The notes under the pieces: model-generated
The model's database searches: none
The model's input: the letters and a program-made list of their open reading frames with translations, nothing else
Told to the model about the DNA's origin: nothing
Shown: piece after piece, positions 17,934-26,110 of the stretch
Layout of the letters: every line of letters begins with the position of its first letter
Position numbering within the stretch: the first letter of the stretch is position 1
Made by a program: the position numbers and the translations under genes
Source of the DNA: an uncultured Flavobacteriales bacterium
GTDB lineage: Bacteria; Bacteroidota; Bacteroidia; Flavobacteriales_D; Sanyastnellaceae
Length of the DNA: 52,740 bases
Reading direction: 5' to 3'
Assembly (NCBI GenBank): GCA_905478325.1
Contig: CAJQIB010000031.1
Location: forward strand, 1 to 52,740

Positions 17934-18515
17934 TTACTGAATTTCGAGGTGAACAGCCAGAGCAAACACATCTTTGATCGCGCCGTCACCAAGATCATTG
18001 AAGAATGACGGTGAACCGTATCGCACATCAAACTTGGAACGGTCAACGTTGAGCGTAGCATCAAACGCATTGCCCTTTTTTTCTACCACAAACTCAATGG
18101 ATTCCGAGTGGCCTTTGATTGTCAATTCCGCCTGTACTGTTGCCTTCCCTTTCTTAAAGGACGTGCTGCTGAGCAAAACCAAACGTGCTTGAGGAAATTT
18201 AGCAACGCTAAAGAAATCGTCAGAATTCAAATGACCGACGAGCTTGTCACCATATTCTCCACCGATATCCTCATTGGTAATGGTCGTCATGTCGATGGCG
18301 AAATCTCCTGAAGCAATTTTGTTATCCTCCAATGTGATTTCTCCTTTGGCCAACTGCAGCGATCCGTAATGCGGGTCTCCAATGACTTTACCTGCTTCCC
18401 AACGAATGTTGGACTTGGCGGCATCAACACTCAATGATTGAGCGCAGATAGGAGCGAGAAATAACACGTGTAGTGCTAAACTCGATAAGACTTTGTTAAG
18501 AGTACTATTTTTCAT
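17934..18515 (-). CDS. YceI-family periplasmic lipid-binding protein
   Basis: A 193-residue protein with a signal peptide (residues 1-25, cleaved after CAQ). The mature part shows the YceI lipocalin-like barrel: SVDAAKSNIRWEAGKV at the start, a GDFAIDMTTIT strand, the KLVGHLNSDDFFSVAKFP turn typical of the family, and TIKGHSESIEFVVE. YceI proteins bind isoprenoid or other long lipids in the periplasm and are often induced by stress. It sits between the Crp/Fnr regulator (35 bp upstream) and the CDGSH gene (5 bp downstream), probably one operon. Confidence 0.93.
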   Translation of the reverse strand: MKNSTLNKVLSSLALHVLFLAPICAQSLSVDAAKSNIRWEAGKVIGDPHYGSLQLAKGEITLEDNKIASGDFAIDMTTITNEDIGGEYGDKLVGHLNSDDFFSVAKFPQARLVLLSSTSFKKGKATVQAELTIKGHSESIEFVVEKKGNAFDATLNVDRSKFDVRYGSPSFFNDLGDGAIKDVFALAVHLEIQ

Positions 18516-18550
18516 CCTGCAAACATGTCCCTCGTTTCACGGAGAACCCT

Positions 18551-19075
18551 TCACATAGATTCATTTCGAGAACTTTGCTTGCCCACCCGTTCTGCTCTTA
18601 ATGCACTCAAGCGTTGAGGCGTAATGCCCAGGTATGAGGCGATTTGCTTTTGCGTCAATCGCGGACTTATATCTGGATAGGTTTTCAAAAAATATTCATA
18701 CCGTTCCAATGCACTTGTACTCATCATCATCAGGACACGTCGCTGCAAACTTCCTGCGCGGCGCATCATCCGCATAAATTCGAGTTCACGATCTTCCGAA
18801 TCCAAGACCAATTTCCCTCCTTTTTTAAAAGGCACAACCTCTATATGCGACCGTTCTAACGCCTCAATACTCAACGCGCATGGCAAGCCAAACCCAATGG
18901 CATCAAGATCCGCCACGATCCATTGTTCCGGAGCAAACATAAACACATGCTCCTTCCCCATTTCGTCCACAAAAAAAGAGCGTAGCAAACCACTTTTCAC
19001 TTTGAAAAGAAACCTCACTTCATCCCCTTGTCGTTGGATTATTTCTCCTCTCTCTACGATGCGAACTTGGGTCAT
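18551..19075 (-). CDS. Crp/Fnr-family transcriptional regulator
   Basis: About 174 residues from the ATG at 19075 (MTQVRIVERGEIIQRQGDE); an upstream in-frame ATG at 19126 would add 17 residues that do not fit the family. It has an N-terminal cupin-like sensor domain (RFLFKVKSGLLRSFFVDEMGKEHVFMF) and a C-terminal winged helix (RLTQKQIASYLGITPQRLSALRAER). It has none of the four cysteines of true FNR, so it does not carry an oxygen-sensing cluster of that type. It heads a minus-strand run with yceI and the CDGSH gene and diverges from mbnP across 125 bp that contain a paired direct repeat. It may regulate both directions. Confidence 0.9.
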   Translation of the reverse strand: MTQVRIVERGEIIQRQGDEVRFLFKVKSGLLRSFFVDEMGKEHVFMFAPEQWIVADLDAIGFGLPCALSIEALERSHIEVVPFKKGGKLVLDSEDRELEFMRMMRRAGSLQRRVLMMMSTSALERYEYFLKTYPDISPRLTQKQIASYLGITPQRLSALRAERVGKQSSRNESM

Positions 19076-19155
19076 TGATGTAAAAATCACACCTTTTGAG
19101 TGAGAATAAAAACCAATGAATGCCAACGCAAATCAGTGAGATGTTAAAGCCCGCA

Positions 19156-19184
19156 AACTTTCTAGCGATATCATTAACTTTCTA
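19156..19184. promoter_or_regulatory. Paired direct repeat, candidate operator between the Crp/Fnr gene and mbnP
   Basis: AACTTTCTA occurs at 19156-19164 and again at 19176-19184. The copies start 20 bp apart, about two helical turns, 17 bp before the mbnP start. The spacing would suit a dimeric regulator or two adjacent sites. Candidate regulators are the divergent Crp/Fnr protein or a copper sensor elsewhere. Confidence 0.4.
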
Positions 19185-19200
19185 AAAATCTTATGTTGCA

Positions 19201-20151
19201 ATGAAAAGCTATCAACTCTTCCTACTCTGTCTGAGCGTTCTTGCTCCCCAGGTTGTGCAAGCCCAAAATGCCATTCAACTGAATTTGCAGCATGTGCTCA
19301 ATGGCGCTCCTTTGCAATTCCAGTCGTCTGTTGATGTTTTTGGCACGAATCTCGAATTCGATCGCCTCCAATACTATGTGTCTGATTTCGTCATCACCCA
19401 TGACGGTGGCCAAGAGACAGCCCTTTCCGACGTCTTTTTACTCGTGGATGCATCAGAAGGAGCTTCGATCCACCCATTGGGCGAATGGGACATCAATGCC
19501 GTCGAGGCCATGGCTTTCAGTATCGGCGTAGATGAAGCGTACAACCACCTCGACCCAACCCTGTATGAAGCGGGACATCCGTTGGCTCCTCAAAGCCCCA
19601 ACATGCACTGGGGATGGGCCAGCGGCTACAAATTCGCGGCATTGGAAGGGACTTCTGAAGGCAATAGCACCTTTGAAATCCATGCGCTTGGTGACGATAA
19701 CTTCTTCCAACAATCGCATGCCTTCAGCGAAGAAGCTGTTGATGGAACTGTCAACCTGTTCATGCGTGCCAATTGCGAAAGCCTGTTTATCCAAATCGAC
19801 GTTTCCGGCGGCCTGATTGAACATTCTACCGTAGATGAAGCGGCCACTTTACTGAATAACCTGCGCGACTTTGTTTTCGAGCCACTTCAAGGCTCCGTTG
19901 GAATCGAGCAAACCGGTGGTGCAACGTGCTCTTTGTTTCCCAACCCATCCGCTGGCCGTGTTCAGCTCAATTGGGGAGTGGAAGCCGTAGGGGCCACGTA
20001 TGCCCTTCTCGATGCAAGCGGCCGGATATGCCGGAGTGGAACCGTCACCCAAAGCACTGATGTCTGGAACACGAGCGAACTGCTTCCTGGCTTGTATCTG
20101 CTCGTTGGGCACGGGCCAGCAACATTTCAGCAAAGACTCATCATCCAGTAA
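19201..20151 (+). CDS. mbnP: MbnP-family copper-binding protein with T9SS type A sorting domain
   Basis: A 316-residue protein with a signal peptide (1-22, ending VQAQ). About residues 24-225 match the MbnP family: a beta-sandwich starting IQLNLQHVLNGAPL, LEFDRLQYYVSDF, FLLVDASEG and the conserved NMHWGWASGYKFAALEG (Trp137 and Trp139). In methanotroph MbnP a tryptophan is oxidised to kynurenine by the partner MbnH, creating a copper site. The MbnH-like gene starts 5 bp downstream. Unusually, a type A sorting domain (SLFPNPSAGRVQLN ... GLYLLVGHG) is fused at the C-terminus, which predicts transport across the outer membrane. Role inferred: surface copper capture or storage. Confidence 0.88.
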   Translation: MKSYQLFLLCLSVLAPQVVQAQNAIQLNLQHVLNGAPLQFQSSVDVFGTNLEFDRLQYYVSDFVITHDGGQETALSDVFLLVDASEGASIHPLGEWDINAVEAMAFSIGVDEAYNHLDPTLYEAGHPLAPQSPNMHWGWASGYKFAALEGTSEGNSTFEIHALGDDNFFQQSHAFSEEAVDGTVNLFMRANCESLFIQIDVSGGLIEHSTVDEAATLLNNLRDFVFEPLQGSVGIEQTGGATCSLFPNPSAGRVQLNWGVEAVGATYALLDASGRICRSGTVTQSTDVWNTSELLPGLYLLVGHGPATFQQRLIIQ

Positions 20152-20156
20152 GCCCC

Positions 20157-21173
20157 ATGCTCTGTGCCCGATTGCACCTTGTTTTTGTGTCATGCATCGT
20201 GCTCATCGGCTGCAAAAAACCTGCGGATTCAGAACCCTCTGTTGTTTGGAATGTTCCCGAGACTCCACAACACTTCGGAGCGCAATTCATCCCGAACGAC
20301 AATCCGTTGAGTGCTTTGAAATGGGAGTTGGGACGCCAGCTTTTTTTTGACCCGCAGCTTTCGAGCGACGGCTCGACCAGTTGCTCCTCCTGCCATCTTC
20401 CTTCTCATGCCTTTGGCGGATCCTCTCCCACCGCACCAGGAGTGGGCGGCGCATTGGGAACCCGTAACGTCCCTGTGTTGAGTAACATCGGATGGCATCC
20501 CTATTTCACCCGAGAAGGCGGTGTGCCGACACTTGAAATGCAAGTACTCGTCCCCATTCAAGAAACAAATGAACTCAATCACAACATCGTTCTGATTGCC
20601 GAACAATTGAACAGCGACTCCCTTTACATCAAGATGACTCAGGATGCTTTTGGTGTGGATCCCAGCCCGTATACCATCACCCGTGCTTTATCCGCATTTG
20701 AACGCACGTTGATTAGCGGAACTTCAGCTTACGACCGCTGGCTTGAAGGAGATGCATCCGCCCTGTCTCAGGCGGCCTTGCGCGGACAGGATGTTTTTGA
20801 ATCCATCGGATGTGGCCAATGCCATTCCGGGCCGCAATTTTCCGATTTCGAATTACGAAACAATGGCTTGTTTGTCGTTTACCCCGATTCAGGATTGTAT
20901 CGATTGACGCTAAACCCCGATGATATTGGGAAGTTCAAAACAGCGAGCCTGCGGAACCTTTCCTATTCTGCCCCCTACATGTTCGATGGTTCTGTTGCCA
21001 CGTTGGACGACGTCATCAACCAGTATGCGCAAGGTGGATCCAACCATTTCAATCAAGCCGCAGCCATTCAACCATTTGAAATCACCGCCGCCGAACGCAT
21101 GGATTTAAAGGCCTTCTTAGGTGCTTTGGACGATCCACAATTCGTAGCATGGGGTGAAACTTTGGCGCCTTAA
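20157..21173 (+). CDS. mbnH: MbnH-like diheme cytochrome c peroxidase-family lipoprotein
   Basis: A 338-residue protein with a lipoprotein signal (VSCIVLIGCKK, lipid on Cys19). Two c-type heme motifs are visible, C76-SS-C79-H80 and C219-GQ-C222-H223, as in bacterial diheme peroxidases and MauG/MbnH enzymes. The TREGGVPTLEMQVLVPI and PYMFDGSVATLDDVI segments are family landmarks. MbnH reaches a bis-Fe(IV) state with peroxide and oxidises a tryptophan in MbnP. The 5-bp gap after mbnP makes this pairing much more likely than general peroxide detoxification. It is anchored in the periplasm, so it would have to act on MbnP before T9SS export or at the outer membrane. Confidence 0.88.
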   Translation: MLCARLHLVFVSCIVLIGCKKPADSEPSVVWNVPETPQHFGAQFIPNDNPLSALKWELGRQLFFDPQLSSDGSTSCSSCHLPSHAFGGSSPTAPGVGGALGTRNVPVLSNIGWHPYFTREGGVPTLEMQVLVPIQETNELNHNIVLIAEQLNSDSLYIKMTQDAFGVDPSPYTITRALSAFERTLISGTSAYDRWLEGDASALSQAALRGQDVFESIGCGQCHSGPQFSDFELRNNGLFVVYPDSGLYRLTLNPDDIGKFKTASLRNLSYSAPYMFDGSVATLDDVINQYAQGGSNHFNQAAAIQPFEITAAERMDLKAFLGALDDPQFVAWGETLAP

Positions 21174-21186
21174 CCCTGTACGTGAG

Positions 21187-21876
21187 TTAGGTCAAGCGAT
21201 TGGAATTTTTCAATTCATGAGACATGGCTTCAACGGCTGCTTGCGTGGCATTCGTAATCTCATCCACACTTTCGTTTGAAAACACCAACGGCTTTCCTAC
21301 CAACAGGGTTCCACCAAACGGCACGATCATGCTGCGTCCCTTGGGTAAATTGCGGTACAAGCCATCCAAGTATATTGGAACGACTGGAATGCCCGGGTGA
21401 CGCGATGCCAAATGACCTACCCCGCGCTTAAAATCCCCCATTGAACCTGGAACTCCACGGGTTCCTTCTGGGAATAAGATGAGGCTGCGGCCCGCGACGA
21501 GCATGGCGTCGAGTTGTTCAATGGGATCCTCTCCATTCTCTTTTCGACTCCTCGAAATCAACACCGCATTGACCAAATGGAGCATGCCCCAACGCTTGAA
21601 ACCCGAACCAAAAAAATCCTGAGCGGCGACCGAATGGGTCAAATGGATCCGGGGACCAGGGACCACAGTCATAAGGGCCATTGCGTCGAGGTGACTGTTG
21701 TGATTGGCCACATAAATGACCGGACCATCCAAAGAAGCCGTGTCCTGCCTGATGTACTTGAGTCCAATGATCAGACCAAACACCATCCTCCAAAACACCT
21801 TGTAAAGCAGCACAAACAAGATGTGCTTCCCAAGAGATGGACGCTTTAGCCTTTTAGAGTGATTCAAATCCGACAT
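21187..21876 (-). CDS. PlsC-type 1-acylglycerol-3-phosphate acyltransferase
   Basis: A 229-residue protein of usual family length. Motif I is NHNSHLDAM (HX4D, about residues 57-65), the catalytic His/Asp pair; motif III is LFPEGTRGVPG (about 138-148), which binds glycerol phosphate. One N-terminal hydrophobic segment anchors it to the inner membrane. It transfers an acyl chain to lysophosphatidic acid or a similar lysolipid. It is the last gene of a minus-strand operon, 21 bp after the YnbB-like CDP-diacylglycerol synthase, so it may supply or remodel the acyl part of the lipid made there. It may be dedicated to this module rather than being the housekeeping PlsC. Confidence 0.92.
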   Translation of the reverse strand: MSDLNHSKRLKRPSLGKHILFVLLYKVFWRMVFGLIIGLKYIRQDTASLDGPVIYVANHNSHLDAMALMTVVPGPRIHLTHSVAAQDFFGSGFKRWGMLHLVNAVLISRSRKENGEDPIEQLDAMLVAGRSLILFPEGTRGVPGSMGDFKRGVGHLASRHPGIPVVPIYLDGLYRNLPKGRSMIVPFGGTLLVGKPLVFSNESVDEITNATQAAVEAMSHELKNSNRLT

Positions 21877-21897
21877 TGGTCAGTCAACAACAATCCA

Positions 21898-22854
21898 TTA
21901 ACTGGCACTACTGAAAAAGTAGATCAAATGAAAAAAGGGCGCTGCCGCTGCAGAAAAACCGTCCAAACGATCCAAGTATCCTCCGTGACCCGGGATGGCG
22001 TTGCCCGAATTCTTCACTCCAACGTCCCGCTTGATGCCCGACGCAATGGCGTCCCCCATAAATCCTGCGACCGCGACACAAAACCCCGTGAATGCCGCTT
22101 CCCAAATCCCCAATGGAGTCAGAAAGCGCAAGCCGATTGCCAGCAGCGTTGTGGATAGCACCCCTCCGATGAGTCCCTCCCAGGTTTTATTGGGACTGAC
22201 GCGTGGCAATACCGGGTGTTTTCCCAACGTTTTTCCCCACGCGAATTGCAGGACATCGTTCATTCCTACCAAGAAAATGAGGTACAAAAGCAACCCCTCA
22301 GGACCCGCGGTGAATCCTGGTATTTCCGGCATTTGGAACAGCAGTGCGAGGTGACTCATGCCATAGACCCACGCAACGAGTGAATAGGGCAGCAGCGAGA
22401 TGGAACGAACGAGCCCTTGTGTTTCACCCCGCGTCACCAAAACAAACGGGATGATCACAAACATGAAAACAGGAATGAAAGCGAGGAAAATTTCGGTTTT
22501 GCCATAGTATGCTAAAGCATATTGAACAGGAACCACTGCGTAGCAAAGCAAGACCACGTTGCGCTCTCTCAGGTCCAACTTCAAGAGTGGGTACATCTCA
22601 CGCAACAAGGCATAACTCAAGAATGCCAAACCAAGGTGGGTAATGAGCGGGTGTACGACGGTCGATAGAATGAAACAGACACACATGATCCACCACGACC
22701 GCGTTCGCACTTGCAGCTCTGTGGCCAATTTGGAAGGCTTTATTTTACCCAGGATATACCATGCTGTGGAACTAAAAACGAGGATGCACAGAATGATGAA
22801 AATCACCCATTGAACTTCAGCATTCATGCCCCACGCATCGATTAACTTGTTCAT
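21898..22854 (-). CDS. ynbB: Phosphatidate cytidylyltransferase, YnbB type (CdsA family)
   Basis: 318 residues from the ATG at 22854, which overlaps the upstream stop (ATGA). Upstream in-frame starts lie inside the preceding gene. The protein has about eight membrane segments. The CdsA signature is complete near the C-terminus: VSPNKTWEGLIGG, then SGIKRDVGVKNSGNAIPGHGGYLDRLDGF with the metal-binding Asp pair. It makes CDP-diacylglycerol from phosphatidic acid and CTP. The N-terminal LQVRTRSWWIM segment and the direct pairing with a YnbA-type transferase match, from memory of the family, the E. coli YnbB branch rather than housekeeping CdsA. Confidence 0.88.
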   Translation of the reverse strand: MNKLIDAWGMNAEVQWVIFIILCILVFSSTAWYILGKIKPSKLATELQVRTRSWWIMCVCFILSTVVHPLITHLGLAFLSYALLREMYPLLKLDLRERNVVLLCYAVVPVQYALAYYGKTEIFLAFIPVFMFVIIPFVLVTRGETQGLVRSISLLPYSLVAWVYGMSHLALLFQMPEIPGFTAGPEGLLLYLIFLVGMNDVLQFAWGKTLGKHPVLPRVSPNKTWEGLIGGVLSTTLLAIGLRFLTPLGIWEAAFTGFCVAVAGFMGDAIASGIKRDVGVKNSGNAIPGHGGYLDRLDGFSAAAAPFFHLIYFFSSAS

Positions 22855-23456
22855 GGTTTGACTGTTTTTTTGATCCGAATGGCCGTGCTCAAAATCAAGC
22901 ACAGAAAGACAACACAAAGCGCAATCGGCAACCACTCGCTGACATCGGCTTCAAAACCAAGGAACAAGCAGAGGACACCCCAAGCCAATGTGCGGTCACT
23001 TTTGCCCATGGGACCATCGTAGCGTCGCTCGCCATTGAGCCACCCGCCAAGAACTCCGGACAATTCGTTGACCGCAGACAGCCACAGCAAAACACCCACC
23101 CATCCTGCATGCATACCAGGCAGCAGCGCTAGAGGCCACATCACAAGGGCATCACTGACCACATCGCCCAATTCATTCAAAACTGCGCCGCCTTTGGTTG
23201 CCATGTCGTGAGATCGGGCCATTATGCCATCCAACGCATTCAAAATCATGCGCAACAGCAAAGACAACACGATGATACAATACCACACCGGTTGCTCCTC
23301 TCCCTGAACAAACATCCAACCCATCACACCAGACAGCACCAAGGCTGACCACGTCAATCCATTTGGCGTCACCCCTACCCTGCACAAGAAACCCACGATT
23401 GGATTCAGTAACCGCTGGAATGCCGGCTTGAGCGCATATGTACTCGGCATCTTCAT
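22851..23456 (-). CDS. ynbA: CDP-alcohol phosphatidyltransferase, YnbA type
   Basis: A 201-residue protein with about six membrane segments. The CDP-alcohol transferase motif is present in an altered form: N73-x2-D76-G77-x2-A80-R81-x8-G90-x3-N94-x3-D98, with Asn replacing the first and third of the usual four Asp residues. The same pattern (LNALDGxxAR ... LNExGDVxSD) and a later NGxRxYxGPxGKSDR segment are recalled from E. coli YnbA, so it looks like a family trait. It would join an alcohol head group to CDP-diacylglycerol; the alcohol is unknown. It is translationally coupled at both ends by ATGA overlaps (23453-23456 and 22851-22854). Confidence 0.88.
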   Translation of the reverse strand: MKMPSTYALKPAFQRLLNPIVGFLCRVGVTPNGLTWSALVLSGVMGWMFVQGEEQPVWYCIIVLSLLLRMILNALDGIMARSHDMATKGGAVLNELGDVVSDALVMWPLALLPGMHAGWVGVLLWLSAVNELSGVLGGWLNGERRYDGPMGKSDRTLAWGVLCLFLGFEADVSEWLPIALCVVFLCLILSTAIRIKKTVKP

Positions 23457-24271
23457 TCGGGAATGGGCTGATGTTTATCGAATGGATGATCCGTCAACCG
23501 TCCCCGCGATACGCCTTCGGGAAAAACACCGTGTGCAAAAAAGTGCAAGAATGGTGCGCCTAAGATGTCCCATCGTGTGTACATCATGTCATGATCCAAA
23601 GCCACATGAAATGCGTCTGAAGCGTTGCTGTCTATTTTTTTCCAATCGAACTCGAACGGACCCAACGCCTCCGCTTCATCTTGTAGCCAACGCATGAGGC
23701 CCGTTGCCCGGTTTTCAATGGCAAGTCCTGTGATAACAGACGGAGAAACGATGGGTGCAGGCCACACTGCTTCACTTAAGTCTTTCAATACTTTCCCTTT
23801 CATCCATGTACCCAAAACAGGAATTGCCGTCATCACAGCTTGGGGCGCCCGCTCTTGGATTGGACTTCGATCATAAATAACATATCTGAGGTTGGGAAGC
23901 GCGTGCGATTCGAGATACGTATGGAGTAAGAAAGCCCCTGCGATGTAACAAATTGATCGCACCTCTGCATACTCGGTAATGCCATATTCTGCTATGAATT
24001 CCTCCATTGCAACCGAGCTAGACTCAAGCGATGGTCGAAGCAAAACTTCTGGAATGAAGACGTCCATCCCCTGTTCCTTCCAAAATGCAAACTGGGCTTT
24101 GCAGGCGGATTTGCTCCCGCCAAAGCCATTCATGATGATCAAGGCCGTTTTTTGGCTCGGAGATCGTTCTGAGTCTTGATACACCCAATGATCTGCACAT
24201 ACGGGATTGAATGCCAGTATGAACGCAACCCCGAATATTCCATTCCATAAAAAGACCTTCACGGAGGACAA
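23453..24271 (-). CDS. Secreted alpha/beta-hydrolase-like protein of the YnbA/YnbB operon
   Basis: A 272-residue protein with a signal peptide (1-26, cleaved near VCA-DHW), so periplasmic. IIMNGFGGSKSACKAQFAFW (about 45-64) looks like the first strand and oxyanion loop of an alpha/beta hydrolase. The expected nucleophile elbow is not canonical: RSICYIAGAFLLHTYL (about 105-120) has no G-x-S-x-G, and none was found elsewhere. It may be inactive, use another residue, or belong to a different fold. It is the first gene of the operon and overlaps the YnbA-like gene by ATGA. E. coli ynbC, in the comparable operon, also encodes a hydrolase-like protein. Function unknown; lipid binding or head-group handling is a guess. 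Confidence 0.65.
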   Translation of the reverse strand: MSSVKVFLWNGIFGVAFILAFNPVCADHWVYQDSERSPSQKTALIIMNGFGGSKSACKAQFAFWKEQGMDVFIPEVLLRPSLESSSVAMEEFIAEYGITEYAEVRSICYIAGAFLLHTYLESHALPNLRYVIYDRSPIQERAPQAVMTAIPVLGTWMKGKVLKDLSEAVWPAPIVSPSVITGLAIENRATGLMRWLQDEAEALGPFEFDWKKIDSNASDAFHVALDHDMMYTRWDILGAPFLHFFAHGVFPEGVSRGRLTDHPFDKHQPIPE

Positions 24272-24428
24272 TTTACAAAATACCTTTGACGCGAGTATCT
24301 TGCGGTTTGAGGTGCGTATACCATTTAAAATAAATTCAATTCCACACCGCTTCAGTCATCAGGGTTGTAGCGGATTTAATCCTTTTTGAATCCGACAGGG
24401 CATGTCGAAAGCACCAATTTCAACCTGA

Positions 24429-26108
24429 ATGCGAAACATCACAACACTCATACTATTCCTGGGAGTATTTCTGAGAATTGGAATGGCCCAAACACCCACG
24501 ATTGGACTCATTCAGAACACGCCTGAATCATTTGATGGGTACACACTCGTATCCGCAAACTCCGCTACGCAAAGTCATTTGATTGACAATTGTGGAAGGG
24601 TGATCAACCAATGGGAAAGTGATTACAGGATGGGAGAATCTTCTTACCTACTAGAGGATGGGTCGCTTTTGCGTACTGCGCGCGTCGCCGGATCGGTGTT
24701 TTTTGGAGGAGGCATCGGGGGAAGGCTGGAACGGTTTTCTTGGGATGGTGCGCTCGAATGGTCCTTTGATTATGCATCGGAGGAAGCCCACCACCATCAT
24801 GACATGGCGGTTTTGCCCAATGGCAACATTCTATTGATTGCGTGGGAATACCATTCCAATGAGGAGGCGCAGGCGCTCGGTCGCCTCGGGGACTCCCCTC
24901 TTTGGCCACCTCAGATTGTAGAGATTGAGCCCGTCGGCACGAATGGTGGCAACATTGTTTGGGAATGGCATGCCTGGGATCATCTCATTCAAAATGTTGA
25001 TCCAAATCTACCGAACTATGGAGAGCCCGCTGATTTCCCCCACCGTTTCGACATCAATTACGAAAGCCCTGGTGGTGGAGGACCGATGAGCCAAAACAGC
25101 GGTGATTGGTTCCATTGCAATGCCATTCATTACAATGCGACATGGGATCAAATCATGCTCAACAGCCGTCGCTGGAATGAGTTTTACGTCATTGACCACA
25201 GCACCACTTCAGACGAAGCTGCCAGCTCATCGGGAGGAGCCGCAGAACAAGGAGGCGACGTATTGTACCGCTGGGGAAATCCAGAGGCATATGGTCGAGG
25301 AGAGGTCGAGGATCGTCAACTGTTCGGTCAACATGACCCCCATTGGATTCATTATGAAGAAGGCGGAGGTAGCGAATCCACTTCATCTACCGTTCTGCTG
25401 TTCAACAACGGAGCGAGTCGTCCAGGCGGGCCGCGCAGTTCAGTGGATGAATTGACATTGCCCCTGCTAGATGACGGGACGTATTTGCTGCTGGAAGGAG
25501 AGGCCTTTGGCCCTTCTGACTTTGACTGGACGTACCCCGCCGTATTGGACCCCGATTTTTACAGTTCATTTATAAGCGGCGCACAGCGCTTACCCAATGG
25601 AAACACTCTTGTTTGCGAAGGAGACGATGGCAAACTATTCGAAGTGACTGCCACAGGGGAAAAGGTTTGGGAATACATCACCGCGACCAGCCAGTTCGGC
25701 CCCAACACGCAAGGCAATGAACCGTTAGAAAACGGTACATTCAGGGCCTACCGTTACGGACCCGACTACCCTGGTTTGGCAGGAAGAGACCTCACTCCCG
25801 GAGAGCCCGTAGAATTGTCCCCGTACCCGTCAGATTGCACAACCACGTCAGAGGGGACTCGCTTGCCGAATGACGCCGAGCTACCTGCGATTTCATTCGG
25901 TCCGATTCCCTTTTCAGACCATTTTAGCATTCAGGCAAACCGTCCAACTCACATTGCCTTGTTCGATGCGATGGGACGATCATTGCTGCGCGAAAACATC
26001 CACGAGACCATGACCTACACTTGGGGATATCTTCCTGCGGGGAGTTATATTCTTCGGTGGGAAGATGCCATTGGAAACGTTGGGAGTACCGTAATTTTGA
26101 AATTATAA
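24429..26108 (+). CDS. Arylsulfotransferase-like beta-propeller protein with T9SS type A sorting domain (copy 1)
   Basis: A 559-residue protein with a signal peptide (1-20, cleaved near GMAQ). About residues 20-460 fit the arylsulfotransferase (ASST) family: repeated blades such as DGYTLVSANSATQSHLI, CGRVINQWESD, EAHHHHDMAVLPNGNILLIAWE, IVWEWHAWDHLIQ, QHDPHWI and AQRLPNGNTLVCEGDDGKLFEV. Family members transfer sulfate between phenolic compounds through a catalytic His; the HHD and QHDxHW histidines are candidates. The tail (FGPIPFSDHFSIQ ... AGSYILRW) is a type A sorting domain. The second copy starts 2 bp after this stop, so the two are co-expressed. Whether they act on sulfated aromatics is inference. 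Confidence 0.85.
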   Translation: MRNITTLILFLGVFLRIGMAQTPTIGLIQNTPESFDGYTLVSANSATQSHLIDNCGRVINQWESDYRMGESSYLLEDGSLLRTARVAGSVFFGGGIGGRLERFSWDGALEWSFDYASEEAHHHHDMAVLPNGNILLIAWEYHSNEEAQALGRLGDSPLWPPQIVEIEPVGTNGGNIVWEWHAWDHLIQNVDPNLPNYGEPADFPHRFDINYESPGGGGPMSQNSGDWFHCNAIHYNATWDQIMLNSRRWNEFYVIDHSTTSDEAASSSGGAAEQGGDVLYRWGNPEAYGRGEVEDRQLFGQHDPHWIHYEEGGGSESTSSTVLLFNNGASRPGGPRSSVDELTLPLLDDGTYLLLEGEAFGPSDFDWTYPAVLDPDFYSSFISGAQRLPNGNTLVCEGDDGKLFEVTATGEKVWEYITATSQFGPNTQGNEPLENGTFRAYRYGPDYPGLAGRDLTPGEPVELSPYPSDCTTTSEGTRLPNDAELPAISFGPIPFSDHFSIQANRPTHIALFDAMGRSLLRENIHETMTYTWGYLPAGSYILRWEDAIGNVGSTVILKL

Positions 26109-26110
26109 TC

